A stretch of 23,347 nucleotides of DNA from DATKGQ01 sp035510715. GTDB lineage: Bacteria; Patescibacteriota; Saccharimonadia; Saccharimonadales; UBA4665. A program made the position numbers and the translations under genes. The notes beneath the pieces are model-generated. The model was not told the DNA's origin. It saw only the letters and a list, made by a program, of their open reading frames with translations, and did no database searches. The DNA lies in contig DATKGQ010000010.1 of the NCBI GenBank assembly GCA_035510715.1, positions 1 through 23,347 on the forward strand, given 5' to 3'. Of this stretch, positions 23,214-23,347 are shown in pieces (position 1 is the first letter of the stretch; each line of letters begins with the position of its first letter).

Positions 23214-23249
23214 AGTATATTCAACAGATACAATTTAGTTCGTACCTAC

Positions 23250-23275
23250 GCCTCTCCAACTTGAGAGGCATTTTT
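23250..23275 (+). terminator. Intrinsic terminator after tRNA-Lys
   Basis: GCCTCTC (23250-23256) pairs perfectly with GAGAGGC (23263-23269) around a 6-nt loop, followed by ATTTTT. The last 70 bases of the window after it show no gene; a lone TTGACA at 23341-23346 may start a promoter that runs out of the window. Confidence 0.85.
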
Positions 23276-23347
23276 ATATCTGTTAAATAGTTCTGATCCC
23301 ACTAGGTGTTTGATACGCACTAGCACTGTGGCCTCACTACTTGACAA

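Noticed and set aside
1..23347. CRISPR array, insertion sequence or prophage
   Set aside because: No regularly spaced repeats, transposase, integrase or phage structural genes are visible. The excisionase-like HTH gene is better explained by its PIN partner.

Overview
The window looks like a chromosomal segment of a small-genome bacterium of the candidate phyla radiation (Patescibacteria), most likely a Saccharibacteria (TM7)-type organism. This is inference from gene style: compact versions of housekeeping proteins (TilS 296 aa, HrcA 234 aa), a large TraG/VirD4-like ATPase, many single-membrane-anchor or polytopic proteins of no known role, and short intergenic gaps. No rRNA or taxonomic marker is present to prove it. 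TGA, TAG and TAA are all used as stops, so the UGA=Gly recoding of Gracilibacteria/SR1 is not seen.

Layout. 1-1280: an intrinsic terminator, a TrpF-like TIM-barrel protein, and a free-standing 36-codon small ORF with its own Shine-Dalgarno (SD) sequence and terminator. 1352-2539: a protein made of three tandem YbjQ/UPF0145 domains. 2621-3326 (minus): a two-gene HTH + PIN module that looks like a type II toxin-antitoxin pair. 3445-5668 (minus): a VanX-type D-Ala-D-Ala dipeptidase and a membrane-anchored extracytoplasmic protein. 5733-5809 (minus): a tRNA with CAU anticodon, best read as elongator tRNA-Met. 5939-11390 (plus): tilS, ftsH and a large TraG/VirD4-like ATPase. 11592-16311 (plus): the heat-shock operon hrcA-grpE-dnaK-(CutA-like)-dnaJ, led by a perfect CIRCE operator that contains the -35 box. 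16330-20347 (minus): an overlapping three-gene glycan cassette of a GT2 polyprenyl-phosphate glycosyltransferase, a GtrA flippase, and an 874-aa polytopic GT-C-like protein fused to a PIG-L/LmbE deacetylase domain. 20553-23015 (plus): a RimB-like retropepsin, a RimK-like ATP-grasp ligase, a secreted DUF192 protein and a small polytopic protein. 23137-23213: tRNA-Lys, followed by a terminator.

How the parts work together. FtsH, HrcA, GrpE, DnaK and DnaJ form a protein quality-control block, with HrcA/CIRCE feedback control visible in the DNA. The glycan cassette suggests a route in which a sugar is loaded on a lipid carrier, flipped, transferred outside the membrane and possibly deacetylated by the same polypeptide that transfers it. 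RimB and RimK form the known add/remove pair for poly-glutamate tails on a protein target (ribosomal S6 in known cases). Several genes at the head of transcription units have a -10-like box 6-8 nt before the ATG and no SD, suggesting leaderless mRNAs, while most operon-internal genes carry clear SD sequences.

The best candidates for something undescribed are the GT-C/PIG-L fusion cassette, the triple YbjQ protein, the CutA-like gene inside the DnaK operon, and the recurrent leaderless promoter arrangement.
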